Below the pieces are notes generated by a model that had not been told where the DNA came from, made no database searches, and saw nothing but the letters and a program-made list of their open reading frames with translations. DNA of 64,000 nucleotides from Parvularcula bermudensis HTCC2503 (GTDB lineage Bacteria; Pseudomonadota; Alphaproteobacteria; Caulobacterales; Parvularculaceae), in the NCBI RefSeq assembly GCF_000152825.2, contig NC_014414.1, forward strand, positions 186,001-250,000. Reading direction: 5' to 3'. The translations under genes were made by a program, and so were the position numbers. Positions 7,523 through 16,783 of this stretch are shown piece after piece; the stretch's first letter is position 1, and each line of letters begins with the position of its first letter.

Positions 7523-9808
7523 CTACACTGCCTGCCTTGTAGGGGGCTCATCGCCCTGCTCATACGACGACCGTTTGGGCAGGACGATCCGCGCCACCGC
7601 GCCGGGGGCGCCGTCCTCCGCCCCCCGATCGATCAGGGAGAACTGGCCTGAATGCTCCTCTACGGCCTTGCGCACGATGGCGAGGCCGAGCCCGGTCCCC
7701 TTGACCCGGGTGGTCATGTAGGGATCGGTCAGCCGGGCCCGATCTTTCTGCGGAAGGCCCCGGCCATTATCGGTGATGCTGATCACGACATTGGTCTCCC
7801 CTTCTTCAAGTGAGACAATCATCTCACCTTTCTTTTTGCCGCTGCCCTCGTCTTCCGTAATGGCCTCCACCCCGTTTTTCACAAGGTTCATGATCGCCTG
7901 GCGCATCAGCCGACTGTCGCAGCGCATCGGCACGGGGCCATCGGGTAAGATGTAGCGGAAGGAAATGGTCGGATAGGCAATCGCGAAGGTTTCCGCAGCG
8001 GCCCTCACGGTCTCACGCATATCGCATTCAGAAAGCACAGGGGCCGGCATTCTGGCAAAAGAGGAAAATTCTGCGACCATTCGGCCGATATCGCCGACAT
8101 GGCGGACAATGGTGTCCGTGCACGCCTCAAATACCTCTCGATCCTCGCCGATCTTGTCCCCATATCGCCGCTTCAGACGTTCGGCGGAAAGCTGAATAGG
8201 CGTCAGCGGGTTTTTGATCTCATGGGCAATCCGCCGCGCCACCTCTCCCCAAGCGGCATTTCGCTGGGCCGCCACCAATTCGGTGATGTCGTCGAGCGTA
8301 ATCAGCGTGCCGCGGGGCCGGTCCTTGTCGTCCGGCCGCACTTGCACATTGATGATCCGGGTCTGCCCGCGCCGATTGATTTCGATCTGATTTTGGGCTT
8401 CCCGCCCCGCCAGCGGGGAGGTTTCCTCAAAGAAAGGCGCCAATTCCGGGGCAACGTCAAGAAGCTGGCGCCCGGTGAGCGCCTCTCCCTCCGGAGAGAG
8501 GATCGCGTCGGCGGAGGGATTGGACAGCGCAATGGTCCCTTCCCGGCGGACATTCAAAACGCCGCTCGGCACCCCCGACACGACGGTTTCGATGAAGCGT
8601 CGGCGTGCCTGAGATTGGCGGTTGGCGAGCAGAAGCTCCCGCCGTTGAAGCGCCAGCTTTTCGGTCATGTCGTTAAAGATCCGCCCCAATTCGCCCAGCT
8701 CCCCCTGGGCGGTCTCAAGATCGGGGTGCCGGACGAGATGCCCACGGCTCACCGCCTCCGCCGCCGTGGCCAATTGCCGGACCGGGCGAATGATCCCGTT
8801 GGCGACCATGATGCCGATCCACATGGCGGTCAAAAGGAGCAGGATCATCACGAGGCCAAAGCCGATGGTGAAAGTCCCGGTCAGCTTCTCCAGACGTTGC
8901 CGTATTCCGATCGTCTCATCTCTGAAGTTCCGCACCCTTAGCAATTGCTCTGCAAGCGCGGCGTTCTCCGCCTTGTAGGCCACGATGAATTGATCCTGCG
9001 GCGAATAGAGCAGCGCATAGGCGGCATCGAACACCCGCTTGTCGTGGGCGTCGTATTTGAACGGGATGGCGCCCGGCGTGCTGACATCCTCAAAATAGCG
9101 CAGGGGCGGCAGTCTGAAGGGCTGACCGCTCCGGCGATTGACCTGAACAATGACATTAAGGTCGCGGTCGAGAATCGTCACGGCGGTAAAGTCCCGAAGA
9201 ATCGCCTGGCCGAGAAGATACTTGCGAAATCCGATCGGCTGCGTTTCCGGATCGAGCCCCGCGCGGGCTTGCAAGGCGAGGTCGGCGGCCAATTGGACGA
9301 CCTGCGGACCGATCTTGCGGCTTTCGGCGGTGAAATATCCATTGGCGAAGTCCCGGGCCACGGCGTTGGCGGCCGTGACACGTTCAACGAAGAACTCTTC
9401 CGAAAAAGTCTTGAGCACGGTCCCAGCGAGGACGAAAGCCGCCATTGCGGGGACCACCGCCACCCCAAGAAGCAAGGCGACGAAGCGTTTTTGGAGCCGC
9501 GCCCCCCGCAAATGCCCTCGATCCTCGACGAACACCTCGACCAGCCGGGCCAGGACGAGGACACTCAGCCCCATGGCCCCAACCGCGACTAGCCCAAAGA
9601 GGCCACGCACCGGGGCCGACACCCCCTCAACGACATTCGAGAGGCCGTAAGCCGTCAGGATGAAGACAAGAATCGCCGCCCCGGCGAGGGCGACAGGCGT
9701 CAACCTACTGCGGAGATGGGGGAGCCTTGATACCGCCCCCCCGCCGCGCGGCGAGGCTGTCGTCTCGGCCCCGGTCGTTGGGAGATAACGATCTGGGCTG
9801 CTGATCAT
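7523..9808 (-). CDS. ntrY: NtrY-type sensor histidine kinase
   Basis: This 761-aa membrane kinase has an N-terminal set of transmembrane helices, a periplasmic loop, another membrane helix and a HAMP segment (NGIIRPVRQLATAAEAVSRG). A PAS domain follows, then HisKA with the phospho-His in ARRIAHEIKNPLTP (near residue 528) and a HATPase domain (NLVKNGVEAI, DNGRGLP, GTGLGLAIV). It phosphorylates NtrX, encoded 4 bases downstream. The ATG at 9808 is preferred. A GTG at 9868 overlapping the dusB stop (GTGA) is the alternative and would add 20 residues. The gene follows dusB in the same direction. Confidence 0.94.
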   Translation of the reverse strand: MISSPDRYLPTTGAETTASPRGGGAVSRLPHLRSRLTPVALAGAAILVFILTAYGLSNVVEGVSAPVRGLFGLVAVGAMGLSVLVLARLVEVFVEDRGHLRGARLQKRFVALLLGVAVVPAMAAFVLAGTVLKTFSEEFFVERVTAANAVARDFANGYFTAESRKIGPQVVQLAADLALQARAGLDPETQPIGFRKYLLGQAILRDFTAVTILDRDLNVIVQVNRRSGQPFRLPPLRYFEDVSTPGAIPFKYDAHDKRVFDAAYALLYSPQDQFIVAYKAENAALAEQLLRVRNFRDETIGIRQRLEKLTGTFTIGFGLVMILLLLTAMWIGIMVANGIIRPVRQLATAAEAVSRGHLVRHPDLETAQGELGELGRIFNDMTEKLALQRRELLLANRQSQARRRFIETVVSGVPSGVLNVRREGTIALSNPSADAILSPEGEALTGRQLLDVAPELAPFFEETSPLAGREAQNQIEINRRGQTRIINVQVRPDDKDRPRGTLITLDDITELVAAQRNAAWGEVARRIAHEIKNPLTPIQLSAERLKRRYGDKIGEDREVFEACTDTIVRHVGDIGRMVAEFSSFARMPAPVLSECDMRETVRAAAETFAIAYPTISFRYILPDGPVPMRCDSRLMRQAIMNLVKNGVEAITEDEGSGKKKGEMIVSLEEGETNVVISITDNGRGLPQKDRARLTDPYMTTRVKGTGLGLAIVRKAVEEHSGQFSLIDRGAEDGAPGAVARIVLPKRSSYEQGDEPPTRQAV

Positions 9809-9864
9809 TCGGCGCACCCTACAGAGTTGCCCACACGCAACACTACTCCGTCGGCACCGGGTTG

Positions 9865-10971
9865 TCACGCAGCGACGAACGCCACGCTTTGGGTGCCGAC
9901 GGGGGGCACGGGACCGTCAGCCAGCTGGCTCAATAGGTCCACGACCCGCGTCGGATCGTTCTCGGCACAGAGAACGCGCCGCCACTCCCGTCGCGCCGCC
10001 GATGACCACGGAGCCGGAGCCCCATCGATAAAAGCGGCGAGGTGTTTTCGGGCCATGCGCGCCCCCAATTGCCGCCCTTGCGCCGCCGACCGGCCGTGCC
10101 CCGCCGCATAATGCGACAGGGTCTCGTCATAGAGGCGCCGCACCCCCTGTATCTGATCGACAAAAGAGGGAGCGATCATCGGCGTTCCCGACGCCAGGGC
10201 CTCGGCGAGGGCGGCGGGCAACCAAGGACGCCCTTCGGCCGCCCGACCGATCATCACCCCCGCCGCCCCCGACTGGGCAAGGGCGGCCCGCGCGGTCACG
10301 TCGTCCACGATATCGCCGTTGACGATGACCGGGACAGAGACCGCCTCAACCGTCGCCCGGACCGCCCGCCAATCCGCCGTTCCCTTGTAGAATTGTTGAC
10401 GGGTCCGTCCGTGAACGGTGATCACGGCCACCCCGGCATCGGCCGCGCCCTTGGCGATTTCCGGCGCGTTCAGATGGCCATGGTCCCACCCCAGACGCAT
10501 TTTTAGCGTCACCGGCCGGGAGGTCCCCGACAGGGTCGCCTTGATCAGCGATAGGGCGTGGTCGACATCCCGCATCAGGGCGGACCCGGACAACAGGCCC
10601 GTCACCTTTCGGGCGGGGCAGCCCATATTGATGTCGATGATGTCCGCCCCAAGCGCTTCAGCCTTGGCCGCCCCCTCGCGCATCCAGCGGGCCTCTCGTC
10701 CCGCAAGCTGAATGACGTTGAGACTGTCCCCCGTCGGCAACGCGGCCCGCAAGGCAACATCGGGACGCTCCCTCACCCATTCCTCAGACGCCACCATCTC
10801 GGACACCACCAATGGCGCCCCCGCCCGCAACGCCGCCCGGCGAAAGGGCAGGTCCGTTATCCCTGACATGGGCGCCAGTATCACCGGTCGCTCTAGCGGA
10901 TGAGGGCCGATCGACAGCGGCGCCAAGACGGGCGAGGCCGCCGCCACAGGGCCGTTTGCCCGCTGGCCCAT
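9865..10971 (-). CDS. dusB: tRNA-dihydrouridine synthase DusB
   Basis: This FMN-dependent enzyme reduces specific uridines in the tRNA D-loop. Family motifs are APMSGITDLPFRR near the N-terminus, DINMGCPARKV with the catalytic Cys, and a K-M-R-L-G-W strand. HGRTRQQFYKG and the FMN-phosphate-binding GAAGVMIGRAA follow. The length of 368 aa is slightly long because of an N-terminal extension. DusB (formerly NifR3) usually heads the ntrBC operon in alphaproteobacteria; here the next genes are ntrY and ntrX. A one-base gap to the upstream thioesterase gene suggests coupling. Confidence 0.95.
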   Translation of the reverse strand: MGQRANGPVAAASPVLAPLSIGPHPLERPVILAPMSGITDLPFRRAALRAGAPLVVSEMVASEEWVRERPDVALRAALPTGDSLNVIQLAGREARWMREGAAKAEALGADIIDINMGCPARKVTGLLSGSALMRDVDHALSLIKATLSGTSRPVTLKMRLGWDHGHLNAPEIAKGAADAGVAVITVHGRTRQQFYKGTADWRAVRATVEAVSVPVIVNGDIVDDVTARAALAQSGAAGVMIGRAAEGRPWLPAALAEALASGTPMIAPSFVDQIQGVRRLYDETLSHYAAGHGRSAAQGRQLGARMARKHLAAFIDGAPAPWSSAARREWRRVLCAENDPTRVVDLLSQLADGPVPPVGTQSVAFVAA

Positions 10972-10972
10972 G

Positions 10973-11440
10973 TCAGCCGCGCCCTTTGGTCGGCATCCGC
11001 ATCAAATGGGCGGACCAGTTCAGCACCGGCGCCCCCGCCGCGGTGACGAGCCCGCGAGTAAAGAGGCTGCGCCCACCTGCGCGAAGGATCTCTCCCTTAC
11101 ACCGCAGAACGCCACCGATTGGCCCCGCCCCGACGAAGTCACAGGAGACCCCCACGGTGACGGCTTTCCAATCCGGCACCTCGGGGGTGATCGTATGAAA
11201 CGCGGCCATGTCCACAAAGGTCATCAAGGCCCCGCCATGGCCGGTCCCGCCGAGATTTTGGTGATGTGCGGCAAGCGCCATGGCGGCAACCGGCGCGTTA
11301 TCCTCTTCATCGAACGAAAAATAGAAAGGCCCGGCAAACTGCGCGAAATTCGGCGCATCGACGAGGGTATACCACCCCTCGAACTCGCCGCCTTCGACCC
11401 GCGCCAGAAAGGGGGGCATGCCCCCCGGCCAGTCACCCAT
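10973..11440 (-). CDS. PaaI-family hotdog-fold thioesterase
   Basis: The pattern HHQNLGGTGHGGALMTFVDM is the characteristic helix region of the PaaI/4HBT hotdog acyl-CoA thioesterases, with the Asn-Gly and GG(A/T) signature in the expected place. The 155-aa length is normal. The substrate cannot be read from sequence. Two adjacent ATG codons follow GGGAGG; the second (11440) has the better spacing. It is immediately upstream of dusB. Confidence 0.82.
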   Translation of the reverse strand: MGDWPGGMPPFLARVEGGEFEGWYTLVDAPNFAQFAGPFYFSFDEEDNAPVAAMALAAHHQNLGGTGHGGALMTFVDMAAFHTITPEVPDWKAVTVGVSCDFVGAGPIGGVLRCKGEILRAGGRSLFTRGLVTAAGAPVLNWSAHLMRMPTKGRG

Positions 11441-11497
11441 CATCGCCTCCCTCGTCGAGAGAGACCAAGCGCCATCGCGCTCGGTCTCCGGCGCGGC

Positions 11498-13177
11498 TTA
11501 CATATTGGGATAGTTCGGCCCTCCGCCCCCTTCGGGGGTCGTCCAGACAATGTTCTGCATGGGATCTTTGATATCGCAGGTTTTGCAATGGACGCAGTTC
11601 TGGGCGTTGATCTGAAACTTGGTCTCACCACCGTCTTCGACATATTCATACACCCCCGCCGGGCAATAGCGCGCGGAGGGGCCGGCGAATTCAGGCAATT
11701 GGATCTGCGTCATCATGGACGGATCCTTCAGCTTGAGGTGGATCGGCTGATCCTCCTCGTGATTGGTCGCCGAGAACGAAACATTGGTGAGCTTATCAAA
11801 GGTCAGCACCCCATCGGGTTTGGGATAATCGATGGGCTTGTGTTTCGACGCCTTCTCCAGGCTCTCCGCATCGGTCTTGCCATGCTTCAAGGTCCCGAAC
11901 AGCGAGAAGCCGCCGGTCCTTGTGGTCAGGGACAGCTCAAGACCGTTAAGGACCAGCGCTCCAAGGAACGTGCCGTATTTGGACCAAAGGGGCTTGGCGT
12001 TCCGCACCTTATAAAGCTCATCGCGCACCCAGGAATTGTCATAGGCGGTTTGATAGGCGACCAACCGGTCGGCCTTGCGCTCCTCGCTCACGGCCTCGAA
12101 GGCCGCTTCCGCCGCCATCATGCCGGTCTTCATGGCATTGTGGTTGCCCTTGATCCGAGGGACGTTCACAAACCCCGCCGAGCAGCCGATCAGCGCCCCG
12201 CCGGGGAAGGTCAACTCGGGCACCGACTGAAAGCCGCCCTCGGTGATCGCCCTTGCGCCATAGGCCACCCGCTCTCCGCCTTCGAGGAAGGGGCGCACCT
12301 CGGGGTGGGTCTTGAAGCGCTGGAATTCTTGATAGGGCGCCAGATAGGGGTTTTTGTAGTTCAGATGGACCACAAAGCCGATCGAGACGAAATTATCGCC
12401 GAAATGGTACATCCATGACCCGCCGCCCGCATCGTTCGGCAGCGGCCAACCGAAGGTGTGCTGCACCAGTCCTTTGTGGAACTTCTCGTCCGGCACCTTC
12501 CACAGCTCTTTGATCCCAATGCCGTATTTCTGCGGCTCAGCATTCTTGTCGAGACCGAATTCCGAGATCACCTGTTTGGACAAGGAGCCGCGCACGCCCT
12601 CCGCCAGCAGGGTATATTTCCCGCGCAATTCCATGCCCGGCTCATAGCTGTCTTTCTTTTCCCCATCCCGGCCAATGCCGACTTCGCCGACGATCACCCC
12701 CGCAATGGCGCCATCCTCGGTCCTGATGAGTTGGCTGGCCGCCATCATCGGGTAGATCTCGACCCCCATCGCCTCGGCCTTTTCAGCCAACCAGCGGCAC
12801 ACACTCCCCATGGAAACCGCGTAACACCCGTGGTTCTTGATCATCTTCGGCATCGCCCAGATAGGCAGGGGCATGGAGCCGGCCGACCCCAGATAGAGGA
12901 ACTTTTCATCGGTGACCGGGGTGTCGATGGGGCACTCCGCATCATCGCGCCAGTCGGGCAGCAATTCATCAAGGGCCTTTGGATCGAGGACGGCGCCGGA
13001 GAGAATATGCGCCCCCACCTCGGACCCCTTTTCCACAACGACCACGGAAAGGTCCCCGCCCTTTTCCTGTTCGAGTTGTTTGAGTCGGATCGCCGCGCAA
13101 AGCCCCGCCGGCCCAGCGCCGACAATAACCACGTCGAACTCCATGCTCTCCCGTTCGACAGGCGTATCGTCAAACAT
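11498..13177 (-). CDS. Electron transfer flavoprotein-ubiquinone oxidoreductase
   Basis: The enzyme passes electrons from ETF (fatty-acid and amino-acid dehydrogenases) to ubiquinone at the inner membrane. Its FAD-binding GAGPAGLCAAIRLKQL lies near the N-terminus. The quinone-binding/membrane region is in the middle, and the C-terminal ferredoxin-like domain holds the 4Fe-4S ligands (QNCVHCKTCDIKDPMQNI). The final stretch WTTPEGGGGPNYPNM is a hallmark of this family. Two ATGs follow AAGGAG; 13177 has the better spacing. The length of 559 aa is typical. No etfAB genes are in the window. Confidence 0.96.
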   Translation of the reverse strand: MFDDTPVERESMEFDVVIVGAGPAGLCAAIRLKQLEQEKGGDLSVVVVEKGSEVGAHILSGAVLDPKALDELLPDWRDDAECPIDTPVTDEKFLYLGSAGSMPLPIWAMPKMIKNHGCYAVSMGSVCRWLAEKAEAMGVEIYPMMAASQLIRTEDGAIAGVIVGEVGIGRDGEKKDSYEPGMELRGKYTLLAEGVRGSLSKQVISEFGLDKNAEPQKYGIGIKELWKVPDEKFHKGLVQHTFGWPLPNDAGGGSWMYHFGDNFVSIGFVVHLNYKNPYLAPYQEFQRFKTHPEVRPFLEGGERVAYGARAITEGGFQSVPELTFPGGALIGCSAGFVNVPRIKGNHNAMKTGMMAAEAAFEAVSEERKADRLVAYQTAYDNSWVRDELYKVRNAKPLWSKYGTFLGALVLNGLELSLTTRTGGFSLFGTLKHGKTDAESLEKASKHKPIDYPKPDGVLTFDKLTNVSFSATNHEEDQPIHLKLKDPSMMTQIQLPEFAGPSARYCPAGVYEYVEDGGETKFQINAQNCVHCKTCDIKDPMQNIVWTTPEGGGGPNYPNM

Positions 13178-13432
13178 CATAAACTCCTTGCTCGGGCGCG
13201 ATGGCCAGGTTGCTGAGTCGCCGGGGGAACCGCGGCGACGGTACGAACACTCCATCTATGGGAGCTGTGGCTTTTGGACAATGCGCCCTGTTTTCGCATA
13301 GCTTTGCAAGGCCCTAGGTATCGGCTTTCCGCTGAGCCGCCGGGCGGCTGAGGCCGCCGCAGCTCCTGTCGGCGCGCCTTTTCCCTGTCCGCGAGCCTTT
13401 TCAAAGACGGGGGAGGTCGCCAAGAAAAGGGG

Positions 13433-14332
13433 ATGAGCGCGCCCCCCTCTTCGGCCCCCCCCTCTTCGTCCCTAGCGTCTTCGGCCCGTGTCTCATTGGA
13501 TCGCGCGACGGCCCTTGCCCTGTTGGCGTGGTATCGGGCGAGCGGGGTCGACACCGCCGAGAGCGCCGAGCCCTCAGATATGCGGGACTGGCCGACCCAT
13601 GGCTTTCCCGTCCCCCGCGCCCTTGCCGGGGGCGAGCGCCGCCCGCCTTTGCCTCCCGGCAACGAGGTCGCGCCGACAGCAAAGCCCCCCTCCTCGGCGG
13701 GGGGCAGCGACGAAGCTGTAATGGCCGCTACCGCCCTCGCTGAGGCAACGACGACCCTTCCAGCCCTCGCCGACGCCATTGCCGGGTTCGACGGCTGCCC
13801 CCTCAAAGCCGCGGCGCGCCGCACAGTGGTTTATGATGGGGTCATTGGTGCCCGTCTCCTGATCATCGGGGAGGGGCCCGGCCGGGACGAGGACCGCATC
13901 GGCAAGCCCTTTGTCGGCAAGGCCGGCGGCCTCCTCGACCTTATGTTGCACGCGATTGGCTATAGCCGGACCGAGGCGGATGGGCGCGGCGATGTCCTCA
14001 TCACCAACGCCGTTTATTGGCGTCCTCCGGGCAATCGGGCACCGACGGGCGAGGAACAGGCCATCTGCCTCCCATTCCTGCGCCGGTTTATCACGCTCGC
14101 CGCCCCCGAGGTGATTATTTTGATGGGGAATGTCTCGACCCAAGCGCTCTATCCCGGCGCCCCGGGGATTACGCGAACCCGCGGGAGCTGGCGGGAATGG
14201 CCCCTCTCGGACGGACGCCAAGCCGCCGTGCTCCCGATGTTCCACCCCGCCTTTCTCTTGCGGGCGCCGGCACAAAAGCGCCTGGCCTGGGCGGATTTGC
14301 GCGCCGTGGCGGCCCGGCTGGCGGCGAGTTAG
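13433..14332 (+). CDS. Uracil-DNA glycosylase, family 4/5-like
   Basis: Removes uracil from DNA to begin base-excision repair. The catalytic domain (residues ~110-299) has motif 1 GEGPGRDEDRIGKPFVGKAG, the ITNAVYWRPPGNR strand and motif 2 MFHPAFLLR, as in family 4 enzymes. The first ~110 residues are a Pro/Ala-rich, poorly conserved extension. Only two cysteines are present (GCPLK and ICLPF), whereas classical family 4 enzymes bind a 4Fe-4S cluster with four. The cluster is therefore doubtful. The ATG follows AAGGGG. Confidence 0.85.
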   Translation: MSAPPSSAPPSSSLASSARVSLDRATALALLAWYRASGVDTAESAEPSDMRDWPTHGFPVPRALAGGERRPPLPPGNEVAPTAKPPSSAGGSDEAVMAATALAEATTTLPALADAIAGFDGCPLKAAARRTVVYDGVIGARLLIIGEGPGRDEDRIGKPFVGKAGGLLDLMLHAIGYSRTEADGRGDVLITNAVYWRPPGNRAPTGEEQAICLPFLRRFITLAAPEVIILMGNVSTQALYPGAPGITRTRGSWREWPLSDGRQAAVLPMFHPAFLLRAPAQKRLAWADLRAVAARLAAS

Positions 14333-14401
14333 GGCTTCTCCCCGCGACCAGTCATTGGTACCAGTTCTGCATGATCGGGTTGGAGAGCTGAAGGGCGAGC
14401 C

Positions 14402-16201
14402 ATGGCAGGGCAGGGGCTTCATTCAGGCAAGCGCAGGGCATGGGGGGCTTGGGTCCCCGGACGAAGGGTCGTGCGCGTGCTGGCGGGGATCGCCATCGGC
14501 CTGTCTTGCGGCCTCTCCGGCGCCCTCTCCGCCGCCGCCGCGCCGCACACCCCCCTCTCAAACGCCGATGCCGCGCGCTATGAGAAGATCTTCGCCCTCC
14601 AGGCCGACGCCAAATGGACCGAGGCGGATCGTCTCATCGCCGCGCTCGATAACGATATCCTGCTCGGTTATGTGCTGGAGCAACGATATTTCCACCCCAC
14701 GGCTTACCGGTCGAGCTATCCCGAATTGAAAAGATGGCTCAGTGCCTATGCCGATCATCCCACCGCCGACCGGGTCTATGACCTCGCGATGAAACGCCGG
14801 ACCGGCGCCCCGCCACGGCGTCCTCAGGCGCGGCCCTGGCGGTCCCGGGCCCAAGTTCCCCTTCCCCCCGCGCTGCTCACCGACTACCGCGAGACGCCGA
14901 TCGACCGTGGTCGGGTCGACACCATTGAACGTCACTTGCGGGCGCTGTGCCGTCAGGGAAAACCGGCTGAGGCGCTGAATTATTTAATGGCCCCCGCCCA
15001 GTTCAACGACCTCACGGCGACCCAGACCGATCGGGTCCGTGGATGGATCGCCGCCGCCTTCTATTACGACGGCCAGCTGACCCGCGCGGCCCAGGTGGCA
15101 CAGCAAGCGACCCAGCGATCGGGAGACGATGCGATCCTTTCTCATTGGATCCTCGGCCTCATTCATATGCGGCGTGACGATCCGGCCACCGCCTTTGGCC
15201 ATTTCGCCGCCCAGGCGCGCAGTCCGTATCAGGAAGACAGCCTTCGCGCCGCAGCGGCCTTTTGGGCGGCCCGTAGCGCCCTTCGCAGCGGCTATACCGG
15301 TCAGGTGACGGATCACCTCAGCCTCGGCGCGGCCTATCCCTTCACCTTTTACGGCCAATTGTCGCTCGCCATGCTCGGGCTCGAATCGGGAATTGACTGG
15401 TCGATCCCGCCCCTCACCCAGCGCCAATTCGATCAGCTGGTGGCCAAGAACCGGCGGGTGGAACGGGCCGCCGCCCTCGCCCAGGTCGGCCGCCGCGATG
15501 AGGCCGAGACCGAACTCAAATGGGCGCAGGGGGAATTGAGCGCGGCGGACGATCTCGCGCTGCTTTCCCTCGCCCAGGCGGCGCGTCTGCCGAATGCGCA
15601 ATTGCTGATCGCCCATCAAGCCGCCGCCGAGACGCCGGCGAATGCCCATTTGCGCGGAGGATTGTTCCCTGCCCCGCCTTTTGCGCCGTCGAACGGGTTC
15701 GAGGTCGACCGCGCCGTGCTGTTCGGTCTGATCCGGCAGGAATCGAAATTCCTCCCCCACGCCTCGTCCCGAGTCGGGGCCAGGGGATTGATGCAATTGA
15801 TGCCCAGGACCGCCTCCTATGTGGCGGATAAAGCAAATCTCAGCGCGGTCCACGCCAGCGAGCGCCTGCTCGACCCCGGCTATAACATGCAGCTTGGCCA
15901 ATCCTATGTCCGGGATCTTCTTGAAACTTATCACGGGGGCACCGGCGACCTGATCGGCATGGCGCTCAGTTATAATTGGGGACCTGGCAATTATGCCCGC
16001 TGGAAGACCGCGACGGGGATCGACGATCCTCTCCTGATGATCGAAAGCGTGCCGAATGATGAAGCCCGTCACTTTGTGGAGACGGTCTTGACCAATTTCT
16101 GGCTCTATCGCGACCGGTTCGGCGAAGCGGCACCGTCACGGGACAGCCTCGCCGCGGGCGGGGACGCGGTCTATGTCAGCGTCGCTCAAGCGGGGCGGTA
16201 A
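14402..16201 (+). CDS. Soluble-type lytic murein transglycosylase
   Basis: Cleaves peptidoglycan glycan strands to form 1,6-anhydro ends. The 599-aa protein starts with a signal peptide ([22 protein letters not shown]) and a long alpha-helical TPR-like domain (~50-430). The SLT catalytic domain follows with [12 protein letters not shown] (catalytic Glu), [10 protein letters not shown] and [12 protein letters not shown]. The order and length match Slt70-type enzymes. The ATG at 14402 is preceded by AAGGGCGAG. A hairpin just after the stop may end the transcript. Confidence 0.93.
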   Translation: MAGQGLHSGKRRAWGAWVPGRRVVRVLAGIAIGLSCGLSGALSAAAAPHTPLSNADAARYEKIFALQADAKWTEADRLIAALDNDILLGYVLEQRYFHPTAYRSSYPELKRWLSAYADHPTADRVYDLAMKRRTGAPPRRPQARPWRSRAQVPLPPALLTDYRETPIDRGRVDTIERHLRALCRQGKPAEALNYLMAPAQFNDLTATQTDRVRGWIAAAFYYDGQLTRAAQVAQQATQRSGDDAILSHWILGLIHMRRDDPATAFGHFAAQARSPYQEDSLRAAAAFWAARSALRSGYTGQVTDHLSLGAAYPFTFYGQLSLAMLGLESGIDWSIPPLTQRQFDQLVAKNRRVERAAALAQVGRRDEAETELKWAQGELSAADDLALLSLAQAARLPNAQLLIAHQAAAETPANAHLRGGLFPAPPFAPSNGFEVDRAVLFGLIRQESKFLPHASSRVGARGLMQLMPRTASYVADKANLSAVHASERLLDPGYNMQLGQSYVRDLLETYHGGTGDLIGMALSYNWGPGNYARWKTATGIDDPLLMIESVPNDEARHFVETVLTNFWLYRDRFGEAAPSRDSLAAGGDAVYVSVAQAGR

Positions 16202-16203
16202 GC

Positions 16204-16240
16204 GCCCCTCGCTGTTTCCCTTTGACCGAACAGCGGGGGC
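16204..16240 (+). terminator. Hairpin after the transglycosylase gene, possible terminator
   Basis: GCCCC-T-CGCTGTT at 16204-16216 pairs with AACAGCG-GGGGC at 16229-16240, a 12-bp stem with one bulge. Only a short T-poor stretch follows, so terminator function is plausible but not certain. Confidence 0.45.
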
Positions 16241-16266
16241 ATTGTACGCCGCGCCTCCATTGGGTT

Positions 16267-16343
16267 CGGGGCGTAGCGCAGCCTGGTAGCGCATCTGCTT
16301 TGGGAGCAGAGGGTCGCAGGTTCGAATCCTGCCGCCCCGACCA
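16267..16343 (+). tRNA. tRNA-Pro (TGG)
   Basis: A 77-base cloverleaf: acceptor CGGGGCG pairs with CGCCCCG, the anticodon loop reads TTTGGGA (anticodon TGG), and the T-loop is TTCGAAT. The CCA end is encoded. The D-arm GTAGCGCAGCCTGGTAGCGC is normal. Confidence 0.96.
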
Positions 16344-16461
16344 TTGGGGGCCTCGCCATGGTCCCCCCCCCTCGTCACGTCGCTTTCTGTGAGGTTCGGC
16401 CCGGCCTGCCAGGGGGCCTTTATCCCTAGCGTCCCTGCGCCGATCGGCGTATGTGCGTCCC

Positions 16462-16767
16462 ATGCTCGCTCGTATCTACCGCCCCTCCCGCACCGCCATG
16501 CAGTCCGGCAAACGCAAGACCGAGCTGTGGGTCCTGGAATTTGAGGGTCGCAGCCCGCGCAAGACCGATCCGCTGATGGGCTGGACCTCCTCAGCCGACA
16601 CGCTGGGGCAGGTTAAAATGACCTTCGACACCAAGGAAGCCGCCATCGCTTATGCGAAGGAACAGCGCCTTCCCTATCAGGTGCTGGAAAAGCCCGATCA
16701 GGCCCCCGTGCCGAAATCCTACGCTGACAATTTCGCCTTTCGTCGTCGGACGCCCTGGACCCATTAA
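16462..16767 (+). CDS. NADH dehydrogenase accessory subunit, NDUFS4-like
   Basis: The 101-aa protein ([20 protein letters not shown], then [26 protein letters not shown]) matches the ETC complex I subunit region, the bacterial counterpart of mitochondrial NDUFS4. It is typical of alphaproteobacteria. It stabilises the peripheral arm of complex I. The ATG at 16462 was chosen over an upstream GTG (16453) because the conserved start is (M)xARIYRP. It follows tRNA-Pro and is convergent with the astA-like gene. Confidence 0.88.
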   Translation: MLARIYRPSRTAMQSGKRKTELWVLEFEGRSPRKTDPLMGWTSSADTLGQVKMTFDTKEAAIAYAKEQRLPYQVLEKPDQAPVPKSYADNFAFRRRTPWTH

Positions 16768-16783
16768 GGGCCCCACTGCGCGG

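Noticed and set aside
10970-12418. Plus-strand frame of 482 codons opposite the thioesterase and ETF-QO genes
   Set aside because: Antisense to two clear conserved genes; the product has no recognisable domain.
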